Of a stretch of DNA of 64,000 bases, positions 18,939 through 26,698 are shown piece by piece (within the stretch, counting starts at the first letter, position 1; each line of letters opens with the position of its first letter). Location of the stretch: assembly GCA_903901875.1 (NCBI GenBank), contig CAIUSO010000091.1, positions 1-64,000 on the forward strand, given 5' to 3'. A model generated the notes under the pieces. That model was not told where the DNA came from. It saw nothing but the letters and a program-made list of their open reading frames with translations, and searched no databases. A program made the translations under genes and the position numbers. Source of the stretch: an uncultured Geobacteraceae bacterium. Its GTDB lineage: Bacteria > Desulfobacterota > Desulfuromonadia > Geobacterales > Pseudopelobacteraceae.

Positions 18939-20516
18939 CTACTTGAATGGGTCATAATCTGAAACATGGTTCGATGATGAAAGCCGCTGTATCTCTTTTG
19001 CCCCTTCTGCAAAGGGGTCATACGAACTCACATGATTACCTTTACTGTGCCTGAACCCTGTGGGCGATACGGGAAAGGCGAAGGAGAGAGCCAGAGCATC
19101 ACCACGGTTCGGAGAGCCGAGGGAACGACGCTTCATATCTTCCTTGCTCTCTAGCACTATCTTTCCGTCAAGCCTGACATCGTACTCAGGGCCGATAAGG
19201 TCATCAGCAAGCATCTGGTCGTTCTCAGGGATTGATCCACCTTCGGCCAGCCACTTCTTGGTTGCTCCCCAGATCTCACCACGCTTGTTGAGATAGGCCG
19301 GATCGTTGGAAGCTCCGCCAAAGCTCACCAGCTGCCAACGTCTACCCCATGAAGCCCCCACAGACTTGACACCAGTGCCATACCCAAAGTCTATGAACAC
19401 CGCATCAGCCTTGTGCTCGTCTTCCAGTTGCGCCAGCTTCTGGGCCAACCACACGTCGTCCTCAATTTGGTAACCGGTCCAGAGGACAACGAAGTGAAGG
19501 CCACGGCGCATGCCAATAACGTACTCGTCACCACCAGACCAGGCAGGGTCGAGAGTGATGATGACTGCAGCATGGGCAACGTCACGCTCGGTGACGGTTC
19601 GCCTCCGCGCAGCATCGACCAGGTCGGTAGGGATAAACTGTTTTGAGGATGACGAAGGGAATATCCCTCGCACCCTCACCTTCACAAAATCTGAATCAAT
19701 GCCATAATCGTCAATCCACTGCTGGATGAGTTTCTTGTTGGTGATCTTGACGGATCGGCTGTCAATCTGCCTGACTCCCCACCGGTGCCGGAGCTTCCCG
19801 AAACACTGGTGGAACTTGCCGCTGTTTCTGGTAGGGTTCCCGAAAACGAACATCATCGGTTCACCGTCGGTCAAACCACCTTCGGCAACCTCGAAGATAG
19901 GGTCCGGTACCGCTGAGCCTTCGTCAAAGATGTAGAATGGTGTCGAGTTAGCGGCATGCAGACCGGCAAAAGCCTCGCTGTTTTCCTCTCGGCACGTCTG
20001 GGCGTCACAACGCCATGACTCGGGATAATCCTTGTGGACCATCTTCATCGAGCCCTTTCCGGTTGACACCTGAAACCAATGGCCGGTGATGCATCGCTTT
20101 GTCCATGTTGCCACTTGGGCCCACGTCTTCGTCTCAAGCTGAGGCGCAGTATTCGCCGTGATAATGCCACGGGCAAAAGGTCGGGTGGACATGATCCAGT
20201 TGGTGAGCCAGGCAACCATTGCCGACTTGCCTATGCCGTGGCCTGATGATATCGCCTCGCGGATCGGCTCCACTGAATGCTGGCCGTCGAAACCGCGCTC
20301 CCTGACTTTCTTGCCCAGCTCGTCAAGGAACTGGCAGGCCCAGAGGTCAGGCCCATACTTGCACTTGAAACCGGAAGCATACGGCTCTTCCAGTTCCACC
20401 ATCGAAAGGGCCGGGTCGGTGTCCCACTCGTAAGCGTAAATGACAAAGCCCAAGGGATCGTCGTAGAAACGACCCATGTGCTCCATCAGCATTTGTTCGC
20501 TATTTAATTCCGGCAC
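18939..20516 (-). CDS. terL: Terminase large subunit
   Basis: 525 residues. ATPase motifs: Walker A GHGIGKSA at about 92-99, Walker B FYIFDEG with Asp198-Glu199. Nuclease domain acidic motifs: IITLDPAWSGGDE, then AVFIDFGYGTG, then RGDALALSFAF near the C-terminus. The protein cuts concatemeric DNA and pumps it into the prohead through the portal. It overlaps the small subunit gene by 17 bases. The type (cos or headful) cannot be assigned confidently from sequence alone. Confidence 0.9.
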   Translation of the reverse strand: MPELNSEQMLMEHMGRFYDDPLGFVIYAYEWDTDPALSMVELEEPYASGFKCKYGPDLWACQFLDELGKKVRERGFDGQHSVEPIREAISSGHGIGKSAMVAWLTNWIMSTRPFARGIITANTAPQLETKTWAQVATWTKRCITGHWFQVSTGKGSMKMVHKDYPESWRCDAQTCREENSEAFAGLHAANSTPFYIFDEGSAVPDPIFEVAEGGLTDGEPMMFVFGNPTRNSGKFHQCFGKLRHRWGVRQIDSRSVKITNKKLIQQWIDDYGIDSDFVKVRVRGIFPSSSSKQFIPTDLVDAARRRTVTERDVAHAAVIITLDPAWSGGDEYVIGMRRGLHFVVLWTGYQIEDDVWLAQKLAQLEDEHKADAVFIDFGYGTGVKSVGASWGRRWQLVSFGGASNDPAYLNKRGEIWGATKKWLAEGGSIPENDQMLADDLIGPEYDVRLDGKIVLESKEDMKRRSLGSPNRGDALALSFAFPVSPTGFRHSKGNHVSSYDPFAEGAKEIQRLSSSNHVSDYDPFK

Positions 20517-20880
20517 GAGCGGCAGCCCCCATGATTTTGGTACAGTCGATTACGCCAGCAACTTCGATCTTGTCGGTGAACATTTTGAGGTGACGCCCGA
20601 GCAACTCATTTGCCTTGAGAGCTTCGTTTAGTTTTCCCGCTTGCATAGCCCTTGTCCTGATATCGATAATGGACTGGAGGACATTATCCGCGCTCAGATT
20701 TAATTTTTTAGAACGTTCTGAAACTGCTTTTTCGATTGCAGCAGCAACGTTATTTTTCGTTATCAACTGCCGTCCGATATTTGCGTCTTTGTACCCAGCT
20801 CTCCCCGCTGCCGCAGTAGCGTTCAGATCAATGAGATACTCCTCAACGAACTTCTGCTGTTTTGAGGTGAGCTTGCTCAT
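20500..20880 (-). CDS. terS: Terminase small subunit
   Basis: 126 residues. N-terminal HTH of the usual kind: LTSKQQKFVEEYLIDLNATAAAGRAGYKDANIG (residues 4-36), matching the LtxkQ..Fv.eYl.d.NatqAaiRAGYs signature. The middle (KLNLSADNVLQSI) and the helical rest form the oligomerisation region. It recognises the packaging site and guides TerL. The start at 20880 follows AAAGG with an 8-base gap, and the preceding micro-ORF stop (TGA) lies two bases before the ATG. Confidence 0.88.
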   Translation of the reverse strand: MSKLTSKQQKFVEEYLIDLNATAAAGRAGYKDANIGRQLITKNNVAAAIEKAVSERSKKLNLSADNVLQSIIDIRTRAMQAGKLNEALKANELLGRHLKMFTDKIEVAGVIDCTKIMGAAARAGIK

Positions 20881-20881
20881 A

Positions 20882-20914
20882 TCAGCAGCCTTTACCGCCT
20901 TTTTTCTTTGCCAT
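20882..20914 (-). CDS. 10-residue micro-ORF ahead of terS
   Basis: Minus-strand ATG at 20914 encodes MAKKKGGKGC and stops at 20882, two bases before the terS ATG. A strong ribosome site (AAAGGGGGAAGCC) precedes it, so ribosomes would very likely initiate here and could pass to terS by coupling. It is basic with a final cysteine. Whether the peptide itself matters or only its translation is unknown. Confidence 0.45.
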   Translation of the reverse strand: MAKKKGGKGC

Positions 20915-20929
20915 GGCTTCCCCCTTTAA

Positions 20930-20969
20930 AAAGTCAAAAGGGCCCGAAGCGTAAAACGCCGGGCCCTTC
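20930..20969 (-). terminator. Intrinsic terminator between early/middle and late genes
   Basis: Inverted repeat AAGGGCCCG (20938-20946) and CGGGCCCTT (20960-20968) with a 13-base loop that contains a further GCG...CGC pairing. On the minus strand the second arm is followed by TTTTGACTTTTT, a U-rich tail. It would stop leftward transcripts from the replication region 50 bases before terS, so late genes need either a promoter in that gap or antitermination. Confidence 0.7.
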
Positions 20970-20996
20970 AGTGATATGTGGAGCTTTCTTTTTCAT
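20934..20996 (-). CDS. 20-residue leader ORF spanning a terminator hairpin
   Basis: Minus-strand ATG at 20996, preceded by GAGGGAACT, encodes MKKKAPHITEGP followed by eight residues and a TGA at 20934. The two arms of the strong GGGCCC hairpin lie inside codons 10-20. A short reading frame that reaches through an intrinsic terminator is the arrangement of an attenuation leader, so translation could affect termination before the late operon. This is an inference; the frame may be chance. Confidence 0.35.
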   Translation of the reverse strand: MKKKAPHITEGPGVLRFGPF

Positions 20997-21084
20997 AGTT
21001 CCCTCGCGACTGCGAGCACTTGGCTGTTATCAATAATCCAGAATTACAACAACAATATCGTCCCTGTCAAAGGGCGAACGTTTT

Positions 21085-21351
21085 TCACCCTGGGATTCTC
21101 CCCACAATCGCCAGGCTATCCGCGAAAGACTTCTCTTTGACTTCCTGCTTTTCCCTGAACACGCGATCCACTTCAATGAACACCAGCAGATTGATCAGGG
21201 TATCTTTGTCAAAGTACTTCGCTTCAATCCCAGCGAATGCAGGGACGATGTTAGCCTGATCCGCCACTGAGCGGAGGTAGTCAGCCGCTTCCTTCACCAT
21301 ATCTTCCGTCAATCCTTCCGGTAAAACTTCCTCTAAAACTTCCTCGTTCAT
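21085..21351 (-). CDS. Small acidic phage protein, unknown
   Basis: 88 residues from the ATG at 21351, selected because AAAGGGGGTC precedes it and its ATG overlaps the upstream stop (ATGA). The protein is acidic and helical (NEEVLEEVLPEGLTEDMVKEAADYLRSVADQ), with a basic stretch FREKQEVKEKSFADSL near the end. No family was recognised. It is the last gene before the terminator and micro-ORFs that lead to the packaging genes, so it may be expressed with the replication genes. Confidence 0.6.
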   Translation of the reverse strand: MNEEVLEEVLPEGLTEDMVKEAADYLRSVADQANIVPAFAGIEAKYFDKDTLINLLVFIEVDRVFREKQEVKEKSFADSLAIVGRIPG

Positions 21352-21563
21352 ACTGACCCCCTTTTGTGTTTTAACGCTAATCTGTTGCTCCCGCCCAAAA
21401 CCTCCGAAATGTTGTACCAGGGGAAATACCCGCAGCCTGGACACTTCTCTGCTACCTGGCCTTCCTCGAAGCAATCCGTATCCTCATCCAAAGCATCGAA
21501 GCTATCGTTACACCCGCAGCGTACCATCCTCTTTCCGTGCGGTGTTTTGCTGTACCTTGTCAT
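21348..21563 (-). CDS. Small zinc-ribbon-like phage protein
   Basis: 71 residues from ATG at 21563 (MTRYSKTPHGKRMVRCGCND); a TTG nine bases upstream is possible but sits only three bases from the AGGAGG ribosome site. Four or five cysteines in pairs, RCGCND, DCFEEGQ and EKCPGCGYFP, suggest one metal site of the rubredoxin-like or zinc-ribbon kind. It is the first gene downstream (leftward) of the repeat-rich candidate origin. Partner and function are unknown. Confidence 0.6.
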   Translation of the reverse strand: MTRYSKTPHGKRMVRCGCNDSFDALDEDTDCFEEGQVAEKCPGCGYFPWYNISEVLGGSNRLALKHKRGSV

Positions 21564-21580
21564 TGGTGTCAAATCCTCCT

Positions 21581-21892
21581 CATTACAAATGTAATGCTTA
21601 TAAATCAGTATGTTGCAAGGCTTTTTAGGCTAAAATGGTCGGTTTGTAATGCGATGTAATGAAAATGTAATGCTCTAAGTTATTGATTACAAATAACAAA
21701 CCCTCTATAAATAACAATACATTACAGTAATATATAATATATACACTATACGCGCGTGCGTGTACGTGTACGTGTACGCACATGTATGCGTGTGTGGGGT
21801 TATTTTTCTGATTGTAATGTAATTTCGTAAGGTGTTCGATATAGTTAGACATTTTGTCTTTTTTCCTGTAATGGAATCGTAATGTTGTAATG
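21581..21892. repeat. TGTAATG repeat array, candidate phage replication origin
   Basis: Nine exact copies of TGTAATG or its complement lie in 312 bases: forward at 21590, 21645, 21655, 21666, 21813, 21867 and 21886, reverse (CATTACA) at 21581 and 21720. The first two form a near-palindrome with arms of 7 bases. Those at 21645, 21655 and 21666 are spaced by 10 and 11 bases, that is one DNA turn. Near copies are TGTAATT (21818) and CGTAATG (about 21879). The block from 21,573 to 21,914 has no convincing gene, is AT-rich and lies next to the primase-helicase operon, all of which suit an iteron-type origin. Confidence 0.6.
21747..21796. repeat. 50-bp perfectly alternating purine-pyrimidine tract
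   Basis: Every base from 21747 to 21796 alternates pyrimidine and purine without a break, mostly CG, TG/CA and TA steps, including three copies of CGTGTA in tandem (about 21759-21777). It lies in the middle of the TGTAATG array, flanked on the left by TATATAATATATA. Such tracts can adopt left-handed Z-DNA and unwind easily under negative supercoiling. No reading frame of substance needs this sequence. Confidence 0.85.
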
Positions 21893-21914
21893 AAATCAGC
21901 TCGTGCGCGGCTTT

Positions 21915-22214
21915 TTATTGTTGGCTGCACAGATCGTGCACAACTTGTGCACGAGTCGATTCGTACCCTCTATTTTTGTTTTTCTGGATCATTCTTGTGA
22001 TCACTTCGAGCGGATGCAGTCCATATTCACGCTCAATAATCCATAATAACGTCATGGCGGCCTGCATCACGTCGGCTGCTTCCTCTGCCACTCTACTGAT
22101 ATTTGGCTCATGATAATATGCCTGATATAGTTCTTCCAGCTCTCCAGAGATGTATTTTATTTGCTCATATTTACCGTTAGTATCAGCGTATTTGAGGCGC
22201 GGTAATAGTATCAT
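21915..22214 (-). CDS. MazG-like nucleotide pyrophosphohydrolase family protein
   Basis: 99 residues, all helical. Motifs ISGELEELYQAYYHEP (residues about 24-39) and RVAEEAADVMQAAMTLLW (about 43-60) give the ExxExxE-type and EExxD metal-binding pattern of the MazG/all-alpha NTP pyrophosphatase superfamily, with KNKNRGY near the C-terminus as in other phage MazG-like proteins. It would hydrolyse (d)NTPs or alarmone-like nucleotides. It overlaps the primase-helicase gene by four bases (ATGA), placing it in the replication operon, and its 3' end contains a long palindrome. Confidence 0.7.
   Translation of the reverse strand: MILLPRLKYADTNGKYEQIKYISGELEELYQAYYHEPNISRVAEEAADVMQAAMTLLWIIEREYGLHPLEVITRMIQKNKNRGYESTRAQVVHDLCSQQ
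21934..21954. promoter_or_regulatory. 21-bp palindrome at the 3' end of the MazG-like gene
   Basis: TCGTGCACAA-C-TTGTGCACGA is a perfect inverted repeat with 10-base arms around one central base. It lies within the last codons of the MazG-like gene, next to the repeat-rich candidate origin. Coding sequence need not form such symmetry. It could be a protein binding site or a transcript hairpin; no U-run follows, so simple termination is unlikely. Confidence 0.5.
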
Positions 22215-24850
22215 GCTCCCTCCGTAACATATGATAACGGCAGCATCTTAGTACGCACCGCTCCGCCTGAAAACCATGTCGGTTTATCCGAAGTTACTGC
22301 GCCAGGCAAGCGACCGATGATCTGCGCCCAGTTCGCTGGCCACGTTGTGCGCTCCATGATTTTCTTAAGCTCTCCGTGCTGATTTGCAATACAGAAGCCG
22401 CCCTGTACAACCCTGAAACCATGATTTTTGAGTGCTGTTTGAGCCGGACTATTTTCATCAATAAACATCGTTGCCGAAACTGTGCGAATCAACTCCGCAA
22501 TACTGACATTATCTCCTGACGGCATGCGTACCAGGTGTTCAAGCATTGCCGCTAAGCAGCGCAGCTCGTCGGTCTGTTCCTGCGTTATTTTATGCTCAGT
22601 CCAATCAATCGACTGCACAAACCTCATAGCATCATCCTTGTTTATCACTCCTGTTGATCGGAGGGCCCAATCACCCGCAAGCATGGCCCCTATCTGGTCG
22701 CCAGCGCGTTTATTCTCCATAACTAACCCCACAGCATCAGAAAAAATAAGAGCATTCTGTACAATTACCGGGATATTTTTAACCATTCGGGCACGAAGTG
22801 CAGAGCAAAAATCATCCGTTATGGTATCTTTCCAGAGTGGAATAATTACTTCCTGAAAATGCTTGCCACCATCGTTCTTGTTTCTGAGTGTCAGTACCGA
22901 TATTCGGGACTGATCCGCCTGTTGCGTCTGAGATATGCCAATTGATGCGAAACAGAACATAGAACGAATCCTGAATGCCTGGGCCCGTCCGCCCATAGTA
23001 CCCTTGTAAATACTGCCGCCAGATTCGCTGGACGCCTGCCGTGCAAGTTCTAATATCTGCTGCATGCGTTGATGCGCCTTCTGGTCTTCCCCCTCAGCCT
23101 CGTCAAAAATAACCGGCCTGGCATCGGCACCTAGTGCCTGCCTGATCCCCGCCTCTGACGTTGCACCCTGGACTATGAGCGCACCAGGACCGGAAACCGG
23201 TCTAACGATATTGTCAATAATCCATGACTTGCCACATCCAGCCCCGCCCGTGATTTGAATATGTGGTCTCCAGGAAAGAGCTCCACATATAGCAGACAGA
23301 GCGCACCACCCGGCAAGCAGCTTTCCGCTTATATCGCCACGCTGCCATGACAATGCGTCACAGAGTTTTTCCAACTTAATAGCCTCTCTATTCGGAAGGG
23401 TGTCTTTCCCGATATCGAACTTCATTTTAATTGATCGCTCATAGATGAATTCTGAGTCCAGTTTCTCAATTTTGACCGGGGATCCATTAACGATCAATTC
23501 ATTGCCAACGTGGACAACGGATCTATCTGCGTCGAACCATGCACCGCGCCCCCTGATTTTATTTGAATCGTACACACCGATCGACTGATTGATTTGAATC
23601 ATTGCGTTGGCCGCTTTATCAACATCCATTCCGCCGTTTTTACCACCGTTGAAATCAGAAGCTTCCCAACGTTGCAGCGGAGCCAACTCCATCAAGTGAG
23701 ACCTGGTATGTTCCGGAGCACGCAATACCTTTACTTGCCGTGTACCATGTGGCAGATAGAAATAATCGCCATGATTGTACCCGAGTAATTTAAATGGTAG
23801 GGAATGGAATGGGTTCGGGGCTTTGTCGCAGTCGTACGGATCTATAAAATCTTCAGGGCAAGGTTCGTAGTCAGGATTGTATTCTTCCATCGGAGGTGGA
23901 AACAGACAGACTCTAACTGCATCCAGGTTAACCAGGTTGTACAAATCGTTAAAATCTGTCGGGTGTGACGATGTATCAACGAATCTTGGAAATCGGACCG
24001 CTGCTGTGATAGAACAGGCAGCTTCTTCAGCCTTGACCCTCCCAGTATTAATCCGCTTCCCGCCGTTCAATTCGCACGGAACCTCATGATAAACAATTGA
24101 GCCATCTTCTTTCGTTTCTTTTGCCCAGCGGTCATCATCACCAGCAATAATATAATTCCAGTCAGGGCGCTTTGCCCTTGCAGCCTCAGCAACGGCCTTC
24201 AAGTTTCCTGCCACGAACGCAATTAATACAGCATGACCGGTTGCCTGGTGGATCGATGCACCCGTTGCATAACCTTCAGTGATAATCAACGTGTTATCGA
24301 CCGGCTTACCGATCATATGGACAGCTCCGGAAATATCAACTCCGGTCTTGAAAACCTTCGTCCCATCAGGCTTGATAAACTGCAAGCCGCGCAACTCATT
24401 TTTAAGAGATTTAATCGGCACCAGGAGCGCGTCACCCATCAGACGGAGGCCAAAGGCCTTGACCTGCTTACGTTGCAGATATAGGTGATCATCTGTAGCC
24501 GGTGCAGCTGCAGACCATATTGTTTTACATTTTTCAACGCACTCTTCCGCGGCCTGCTTGCGGTCTTCAGCCTGTCTGCGCCGAAGGTCTTCTTGCCGCT
24601 TGCGATATTCTTTCTTTTCTTCGTCGGTCAGTTCTTTGGTGTCGCGGCTACACCACTTGATTGCCCCGTTACTGTTGCCTACCCATCGACCAAATGCGCC
24701 AGACTGTAAGCCGTTATCGGCGGGATAGAGGATATACCAGTTCTTTTTGTTCTGCGGTTTGTCGGACGGCCCGGCGTACCGGTGCAGCTTGCCATCGTCT
24801 AGTAATGTATCGGGTGCGTCCAACCCCGCCTCACGCATAGCATTTATCAT
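22211..24850 (-). CDS. TOPRIM primase - helicase (DUF927-like) replication protein
   Basis: 879 residues. The N-terminal part has a charged linker (about 75-105) and a TOPRIM domain: LIITEGYATGASI with Glu192, IIAGDDD with Asp238-240, then HPTDFNDLY near 305. The C-terminal half holds an AAA-type helicase: Walker A GGAGCGKSW at about 538, Walker B PVIFDEAEGED at about 583. This is the layout of phage and plasmid primase-helicases (DUF927 type) that prime and unwind at the origin. No zinc-binding primase finger is evident at the N-terminus. The gene is flanked by the VRR-NUC gene and the MazG-like gene, next to the candidate origin. Confidence 0.85.
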   Translation of the reverse strand: MINAMREAGLDAPDTLLDDGKLHRYAGPSDKPQNKKNWYILYPADNGLQSGAFGRWVGNSNGAIKWCSRDTKELTDEEKKEYRKRQEDLRRRQAEDRKQAAEECVEKCKTIWSAAAPATDDHLYLQRKQVKAFGLRLMGDALLVPIKSLKNELRGLQFIKPDGTKVFKTGVDISGAVHMIGKPVDNTLIITEGYATGASIHQATGHAVLIAFVAGNLKAVAEAARAKRPDWNYIIAGDDDRWAKETKEDGSIVYHEVPCELNGGKRINTGRVKAEEAACSITAAVRFPRFVDTSSHPTDFNDLYNLVNLDAVRVCLFPPPMEEYNPDYEPCPEDFIDPYDCDKAPNPFHSLPFKLLGYNHGDYFYLPHGTRQVKVLRAPEHTRSHLMELAPLQRWEASDFNGGKNGGMDVDKAANAMIQINQSIGVYDSNKIRGRGAWFDADRSVVHVGNELIVNGSPVKIEKLDSEFIYERSIKMKFDIGKDTLPNREAIKLEKLCDALSWQRGDISGKLLAGWCALSAICGALSWRPHIQITGGAGCGKSWIIDNIVRPVSGPGALIVQGATSEAGIRQALGADARPVIFDEAEGEDQKAHQRMQQILELARQASSESGGSIYKGTMGGRAQAFRIRSMFCFASIGISQTQQADQSRISVLTLRNKNDGGKHFQEVIIPLWKDTITDDFCSALRARMVKNIPVIVQNALIFSDAVGLVMENKRAGDQIGAMLAGDWALRSTGVINKDDAMRFVQSIDWTEHKITQEQTDELRCLAAMLEHLVRMPSGDNVSIAELIRTVSATMFIDENSPAQTALKNHGFRVVQGGFCIANQHGELKKIMERTTWPANWAQIIGRLPGAVTSDKPTWFSGGAVRTKMLPLSYVTEGA

Positions 24851-24878
24851 TGCACCCTCGGAATTTTTTTAGGAATAA

Positions 24879-25265
24879 TTACAACAGCGGATTACAAACA
24901 CCCAGAGCTTCATCAACTGACCGGACCACTCCGGCCAGGCCTCCGGCACGGCGAACGGCATTTATGAAATTAATCTGCTCCATGGTGGGTTTGCCCGAGG
25001 GGGTCTTTACCTCCAAGGCGAGAAATAACGCGACGGGCTTGCCTACCATGTCCGGAGTGACCGTTATTGAACGCCACCCCACAAGGTCAGAGGATCCGAC
25101 GCACAAACCGAACTGCACCCGCCGCCCGTTGACGATATGGTACTGGCCACCCTCCTGCTTGACTACCTGGCCCAGGACGCCGTTGCCGGTGTTGTTCCGG
25201 AATACAGTGGCGCCGGTCTGACTGGCTGCGAGCATAATCTGTTTTTGAATGTTGTTTTCGGTCAT
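24879..25265 (-). CDS. VRR-NUC domain nuclease
   Basis: 128 residues from the ATG at 25265, which overlaps the helicase stop (ATGA). The sequence has FRNNTGNGVLGQV, then SSDLVGWRSI with the first acidic residue, then ALFLALEVKTPSGKPTMEQINFINAVRRAGG, containing the E-x-K catalytic pair (EVK) and the QxxF helix. That is the VRR-NUC form of the PD-(D/E)XK nuclease fold, often encoded beside SF2 helicases in phages and possibly acting on branched DNA. The ending VVRSVDEAL is typical. Confidence 0.85.
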   Translation of the reverse strand: MTENNIQKQIMLAASQTGATVFRNNTGNGVLGQVVKQEGGQYHIVNGRRVQFGLCVGSSDLVGWRSITVTPDMVGKPVALFLALEVKTPSGKPTMEQINFINAVRRAGGLAGVVRSVDEALGVCNPLL

Positions 25266-26698
25266 GACGCATATGCCAGCGACGGAGAGCCGCCGCGCTG
25301 CTGTCGTGCCCGGTACCGATGATATGCCCAGCCCGGCGCATACCCGCGACGCTCTGCCAGTGCTTGGAAATCCTGCAATGTGCGGCACTGCCCCTCTTCC
25401 CTGCGCTGGAACATTTTCTTGCGGTCTGCTTCAATCTCGGCCAACCGCTTTGCGTCCAGCTCCTGCAGCTCACCCTCAGCCTGCTCTATCTCCCGGGCGG
25501 TAACCTCATACACATAACCACAGAATGGACAGCGCGGCGCGGGAACGTGCACGGCGTAACACTGTTCACACTGCTTGACTTTAATATTTTGCTCGTCGTT
25601 TTTCTTCTTGGTGCTCTTGTTATCGCCATCCAGCGTCCATTCCCTATCCTCGTCCGGCATACCGTGCCGCATGACGTTGCCGACATGGTCCAGGATGATG
25701 GCGTATTTTTTGCCGGAATACATCCGGAGCGACCGCCCTACCTGCTGGAGATACAGACCCATCGATGCGGTAGGCCTCAGAAGGATCGCCGCACCTACGA
25801 TCGGGATGTCAGTGCCCTCGCTGATAATGTCGCAGCTGGTGAGAACATGCAGACCACCATTCCCCAGGGCGCTGATACGGGCCTTGCGGTCGTTGTCGTG
25901 CATGGTACCGTCGATACTTGCCGCCTGAAAACCGGCTGCCCGAAACTGTTCGGCTACGTGCTCGGCATGGGCCACCGACGAACAAAACGCGATCGCCGGG
26001 ATCCCGTTGGCCAACTTCTGGTAATGCTTCACCGCGCAGCCGGTAATGACTGGTTTATCGAGTGCCGCGGCCGATTCAGCCGTTACGAATTCTCCGTATT
26101 TTTTGCGGAGGTTCGACAGATCCGCTCCGATCGGCGGGGCGTAGATTTTCGGCTCTGCCAGAAAACCCTGCTTGATCAGTGCGGAAACAGTAGGGCCATT
26201 CACCATTGAATCAAAGAACCCGCCGGAGGATCGACCGAGACCTTTCCCGTCAAGCCGTACAGGAGTGGCAGTCACTCCCAGGATGTTGGCTTGCGAGAAA
26301 TGAGCGAAAATCTTTGCCCAGGACGCGGCACCGGCATGATGACACTCATCGGAGATGATCAGCTGTGGAGTGTGAATCTTAGTCAGCCGCTTCACAAGCG
26401 TCTGCACGCTGGCCACCTGGACGTTATCCCATGTGGGTGTGTAACCTGGTGCGATGATGCCGTGCTCGACACCGATCTCCTGCAATGAAGCAGAAGTCTG
26501 TCTGATGAGCTCCTGCCGGTGTACCAGGATAAGGACGCGGTTACCTCTCTTGCTGGCACCCTCGGTGATGTAGGAAAACACGACGGTCTTGCCGCCGCCT
26601 GTGGGGAGTTGGTAAAGGACGTTGCGGTCACCCCTCCGGAATCGCTCCCGGAGGGCTTGAACGCCAGTTTGTTGATAGTCGCGAAGTTCAAATTTCAC
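25262..26698 (-). CDS. SF2 DEAD/DEAH-box helicase with C-terminal zinc finger
   Basis: 478 residues. Motif Q-like LRDYQQTGVQAL, motif I LPTGGGKT (31-38), motif II DECHH (117-121), motif III GVTATPVR, motif VI QQVGRSLRM: a complete SF2 set like that of RadD/YejH-type helicases. A CEQCYAVHVPAPRCPFCG segment near residue 385 is a zinc finger with four cysteines. It forms a tight overlapping unit with the VRR-NUC gene downstream and the SMC-like ATPase upstream, pointing to joint action in recombination-dependent replication. Confidence 0.85.
   Translation of the reverse strand: MKFELRDYQQTGVQALRERFRRGDRNVLYQLPTGGGKTVVFSYITEGASKRGNRVLILVHRQELIRQTSASLQEIGVEHGIIAPGYTPTWDNVQVASVQTLVKRLTKIHTPQLIISDECHHAGAASWAKIFAHFSQANILGVTATPVRLDGKGLGRSSGGFFDSMVNGPTVSALIKQGFLAEPKIYAPPIGADLSNLRKKYGEFVTAESAAALDKPVITGCAVKHYQKLANGIPAIAFCSSVAHAEHVAEQFRAAGFQAASIDGTMHDNDRKARISALGNGGLHVLTSCDIISEGTDIPIVGAAILLRPTASMGLYLQQVGRSLRMYSGKKYAIILDHVGNVMRHGMPDEDREWTLDGDNKSTKKKNDEQNIKVKQCEQCYAVHVPAPRCPFCGYVYEVTAREIEQAEGELQELDAKRLAEIEADRKKMFQRREEGQCRTLQDFQALAERRGYAPGWAYHRYRARQQRGGSPSLAYAS

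Noticed and set aside
21625-21930. 101-codon minus-strand open frame across the repeat block
   Set aside because: The protein is an odd mix (HVHVHARAYSVYIIYY) that merely translates the alternating tract and TGTAATG repeats, and has no ribosome site; the block is better read as non-coding.
25319-26209. Plus-strand frame of 296 codons
   Set aside because: Antisense to the SF2 helicase, whose motifs are complete; no sensible protein features.
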